The translations under genes and the position numbers were made by a program. From JALZAQ01 sp038253885 (GTDB lineage Bacteria; Gemmatimonadota; Gemmatimonadetes; Gemmatimonadales; Gemmatimonadaceae), in assembly GCA_038253885.1 (NCBI GenBank), contig JBBSGP010000001.1, positions 79,924 through 143,923 on the forward strand: a DNA stretch of 64,000 nucleotides, in the 5' to 3' direction. Below the pieces are notes generated by a model. It searched no databases. It saw only the letters and a list, made by a program, of their open reading frames with translations, and was not told the DNA's origin. Shown here one piece after another: positions 61,670-64,000 of the stretch (positions are counted from its first letter, which is position 1; every line of letters begins with the position of its first letter).

Positions 61670-62440
61670 TCAGAGCCGTCGCGATGCCACGCCGATCACG
61701 AGCTCGCGGATGAGGGCGGCACAGCGCTCCGGCGCGCTGTACGGCATCGCGTGCGCCGCACCCTCGATCGTCGCCAGTCGCCCGTCGGGCAGAAGACGAG
61801 CGACCGTCGCCGCCCATGTCGGCGAGACGATCGGGTCGCGTCCGCCGCTCACCACGAGCGCTGGCATCCGCAGCTGCGCCAGCTGCCGTTCCGGCTCATC
61901 CGCGACCGCGAACCGGAGAGTCTGGAGCGACCTGCGCAGCCCAGTGCGGAGATAGTCACGCAGCTGAATCGCCACGAGCGGTATCGGCTCGCGCACCGCA
62001 TCCCGCAGCAGGCGGGCGGCCTGACCGGTGATGCTCCGCGCCGCAGGGTCGACGGTGGGGGCGAGGAGAGCCAGCGCGCCCACGCGCTCCGGCGAGCGAG
62101 CCGCCATCCTGATCGCGATCTGGCAACCCAGTGAATGACCGGCGAGTACCACGCGGCCGGCGCCGCGCGCATCCAGCCAGCGTTCCAGAACGGCCGCAAG
62201 AGCGGGCATGTCGAGAGCCGACGATGGCTTGTCGCTGAGCCCGAATCCCGGCAGATCGGGAACGAGCACCTCATGGTCGCCGGCGAGTCTGTCACCGAGG
62301 CGGACGAGGTATCGGCTGGAGACGCTGAGACCGTGGACCAGCACCACGACCGGGAGCCCGCGATCATGCTGTCGTTGCGACACCCGGGCGTGGATGCGAG
62401 TGCCATCCACGATCGTCCACTCGCTCCGCAGCGACGTCAC
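61670..62440 (-). CDS. Alpha/beta hydrolase
   Basis: The protein is about 256 residues from a GTG at 62440 (the frame runs to 62557, inside the neighbouring gene). The triad can be seen: Ser in VLAGHSLGCQIAIRMA, Asp in VVSGGRDPIVSPTWA and His in IEGAAHAMPYSAPERC. VVVLVHGLSVSSRYLVRLGDRLAGDHEVLVPDLPGFGLSDKP is the standard N-terminal strand and oxyanion loop. A lipase, esterase or C-C hydrolase is possible; neighbours give no substrate. It lies 29 bases downstream of the AgmX-like gene. Confidence 0.88.
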   Translation of the reverse strand: MTSLRSEWTIVDGTRIHARVSQRQHDRGLPVVVLVHGLSVSSRYLVRLGDRLAGDHEVLVPDLPGFGLSDKPSSALDMPALAAVLERWLDARGAGRVVLAGHSLGCQIAIRMAARSPERVGALALLAPTVDPAARSITGQAARLLRDAVREPIPLVAIQLRDYLRTGLRRSLQTLRFAVADEPERQLAQLRMPALVVSGGRDPIVSPTWAATVARLLPDGRLATIEGAAHAMPYSAPERCAALIRELVIGVASRRL

Positions 62441-62469
62441 GGCAGTACCGTGGAGAGGAGCGCGCAGCG

Positions 62470-63591
62470 CTACGGAACGAAGCTCGCCGTGAACTGGTAC
62501 GCGCCGACGCCGGCGCGGTTGGGAAACGTCCAGCCGGTGATTTTCTCGGAGAGACACCGCTCGGTCGCTCTAGCCCCTGTGCCCTGCCAGCTCCGACCGA
62601 CGATCACCCCGCTCCGCGCCGCGCCGGTCTCGCCAATCTGGAGCAGAAACAGAAGCGCGCCGCCGAGCTTTGGGTTGCGCGAGAGACCGGCGATCTGGTA
62701 GCAGCTCTGCATGTCGAGCAGCCGCGCCGTCGCGGAGCGCTTCGCCTGGTCACGCCGCGCGGCGCTGTCGGCGGCATCCGCCCTTCCCGCTGGCGAGCTC
62801 GACAACGCCAATCGTCTCGCACGCGCGACGGCTTTCGCCGACACTCGCACGTTGCCACGGACGATGAAGACGGAGTCCTCGAAGAACACCGGCTGGGGCG
62901 TAACCGCGGCGCTGCTGTCGCTTCGCGCAGCGTTGGCGCTGTCCGGAGACACTGCCGGGGCACGGACGGGCGCTCTCTTGGCGGGCGCGGCGACAGGAAT
63001 GGGCCGTGGTACCGGCGCGGCGGACGCGATCCGACCCGGAAGAGTTTGCGCGATCACGTCCGCGCTCGGGCGAGGCTCAGGCGACGCCGGGACCGGCGCG
63101 GCCGCGAGCGACGCCGAGGAGAGCAGCCGGGTTACCTGCGCGGCCGCGCGCAGCGTCCCCGTCAGCTCCCGCGCCCCAAGCTCGGTGAGCCGGGCCGAGA
63201 TGACCGGCGCGTGAAGACGGAGGCCGGGCGTTGGGCCGCCCAGATGTCGTTCCAGGACCACCGAACCGAACGGCGCCCCCTGCCCCGCGTACACGATCTC
63301 CGGGCCTCCGGAGGAAGGAACAGAGCCGGCCAGCATCTCCGACGAGTCCGCCCACTGCTCGAGCGAGACCGCTGTGATCTCGTTCGCACGGGTGAAAGCA
63401 TCGCGGTACCCGCGCGCGACGAACAGCTCCACGACTCCTCTGTCGGTCGCCTTGATCCACACCACCGCATCACCGTAGTGATACGAGCCCATCTCCTGGG
63501 TGCGGGATTGCGCCACCACGCACGTGGGCAGCATGAGCAGAGCGACCAGCAACGAGCCGATGAGCGGTACGACGGGTCGGACAGCGGGCAC
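62470..63591 (-). CDS. Secreted protein with AgmX/PglI-like C-terminal domain
   Basis: The protein is 373 residues with a Sec signal (LLVALLMLPTCVVAQ). The N-terminal domain (about 30-180) is not recognised: GDAVVWIKATDRGVVELFVARGY, LEQWADSSEML. A Pro/Ala-rich linker (about 180-240) follows. The C-terminal 100 residues have MQSCYQIAGLSRNPKLGGALLFLLQIGETGAARSGVIV, ERCLSEKITGWTFPNRAGVGAYQFTASF, the AgmX/PglI C-terminal pattern (C-Y..., RNP, G.v, W.FP) of Myxococcus gliding-motility proteins. A role in surface-motility-like envelope machinery is a guess; the fold resembles TonB C-terminal domains. Confidence 0.78.
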   Translation of the reverse strand: MPAVRPVVPLIGSLLVALLMLPTCVVAQSRTQEMGSYHYGDAVVWIKATDRGVVELFVARGYRDAFTRANEITAVSLEQWADSSEMLAGSVPSSGGPEIVYAGQGAPFGSVVLERHLGGPTPGLRLHAPVISARLTELGARELTGTLRAAAQVTRLLSSASLAAAPVPASPEPRPSADVIAQTLPGRIASAAPVPRPIPVAAPAKRAPVRAPAVSPDSANAARSDSSAAVTPQPVFFEDSVFIVRGNVRVSAKAVARARRLALSSSPAGRADAADSAARRDQAKRSATARLLDMQSCYQIAGLSRNPKLGGALLFLLQIGETGAARSGVIVGRSWQGTGARATERCLSEKITGWTFPNRAGVGAYQFTASFVP

Positions 63592-63651
63592 GACGTTCTC
63601 CGGCGCAGAAGGATGCGACTCAAGGACGGCGCCGGAGTGCCTGACGTCACG

Positions 63652-64000
63652 TCACGGAGATGCGCCCCGGTCGCCGACAGCGATGCGCAGATGGTCGATG
63701 GCGGCGCGCTGCCGATCGACCACCGCGGAGAGCGTGCGGAAGAGCGAATAGTCCTGCGCCGTGGGCCGGGCATCCGCCTGTCCGGCGAAGTCGAGGAGGG
63801 TAGCGAGCTTACTGTCGACGCTGGTCGGATAGTTCGACAGATCCTGGCCGGCGCGGGCGCGGAATTGCGCCAGCACCTCCTCCACCATCCAGAGCGTGTC
63901 GCCGAGGGCGCGCCGTCGTGCCGAATCCCCCGGTGTGCCGGTGCCCGCCTGGAGCTGCTGTCTCATCTCTCGGACGCGGCGCACGACCTCATGCGTCTGC
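63652..64000 (-). CDS. 3' end of a larger gene (C-terminal fragment)
   Basis: The frame is open to the right edge, so only about the last 115 residues are seen. The visible part is helical: THEVVRRVREMRQQLQ, DTLWMVEEVLAQFRARAGQDLSNYPTSVDSKLATLLDFAG, DYSLFRTLSAVVDRQRAAIDHLRIAVGD. Such a helical end occurs in BNR/VPS10-repeat glycosyl-hydrolase-like secreted proteins of related bacteria, from memory; the fragment itself cannot prove it. The stop lies 60 bases before the AgmX-like start. Confidence 0.7.
   Translation of the reverse strand, partial: QTHEVVRRVREMRQQLQAGTGTPGDSARRRALGDTLWMVEEVLAQFRARAGQDLSNYPTSVDSKLATLLDFAGQADARPTAQDYSLFRTLSAVVDRQRAAIDHLRIAVGDRGASP

Noticed and set aside
1..64000. 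CRISPR arrays, insertion sequences, tRNA/rRNA genes, prophage
   Set aside because: No regularly spaced repeats, transposase motifs, cloverleaf or rRNA-like stretches were seen on reading either strand.

Overview
The window is about 64 kb of uniformly high-GC bacterial chromosome, densely packed with many 1-4 base start/stop overlaps. Gene content suggests a member of the Gemmatimonadota or a close relative. The reasons are an ADOP-type MacB/FtsX permease, secreted S9 peptidase and PIG-L proteins, DUF2911 proteins, many Sec/lipoprotein signals, a single type IV pilin, and Gram-negative envelope features (TonB-like and AgmX-like C-terminal domains, a possible outer-membrane barrel). This assignment is an inference from gene content; there is no rRNA or other marker in the window. 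No tRNA, rRNA, CRISPR array, insertion sequence or prophage was seen.

Layout. 1-3.5 kb: end of an MFS transporter, then a GT2 glycosyltransferase and two methyltransferases that overlap end to start, probably an envelope-glycan or lipid module. 3.5-9 kb: secreted gamma-glutamyltransferase and type II NADH dehydrogenase on the minus strand, divergent from a GT-C-like membrane glycosyltransferase. 9-18 kb: DUF6526-like and PilZ proteins, a secreted S9 peptidase, MsrA, small DUF proteins, a TonB-like lipoprotein and a frameshifted ADOP permease. 18-28 kb: a MEDS-domain protein, then a minus-strand run of 2-oxoglutarate dehydrogenase E1, a secreted PIG-L deacetylase and a three-gene ferric-iron-type ABC importer. 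28-34 kb: a type IV pilin with a probable sigma-54 promoter and a textbook terminator, then a minus-strand operon for a 5'-nucleotidase-like protein, a TsdA-like dihaem cytochrome, a secreted possible barrel, a haem-motif protein and a lipoprotein.

34-45 kb: CrcB, a THUMP RNA methyltransferase, an ada-alkA alkylation-repair pair, tandem DUF2911 lipoproteins, DUF502, a cupin and a nucleotidyltransferase-like protein. Then comes a visibly lower-GC two-gene island, an N6-adenine methyltransferase overlapping a probable PD-(D/E)xK endonuclease, which reads as a restriction-modification system. 45-55 kb: OsmC, SufE, a CDGSH protein, a three-gene carbohydrate-acid module (epimerase, DapA-like aldolase, MFS carrier), lipoproteins, an amidase, DUF421, an S41-like protein lacking the usual serine, an esterase and DoxX.

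55-62 kb is a compact motility-control cluster without structural flagellar genes: a lone receiver, FlgM-like and FliS-like proteins and two small unknown proteins on the minus strand, then a sigma-54 activator with receiver domain, a Vgb-like propeller, FliA (sigma-28) with its own probable sigma-54 promoter, a 49-residue membrane protein, CsrA, and a degenerate histidine-kinase-like protein. The activator, the two sigma-54-like promoters and the FlgM/FliA/CsrA set could form one regulatory circuit linking motility and pili. The window ends with an alpha/beta hydrolase, an AgmX-like secreted protein and the 3' end of a further minus-strand gene.
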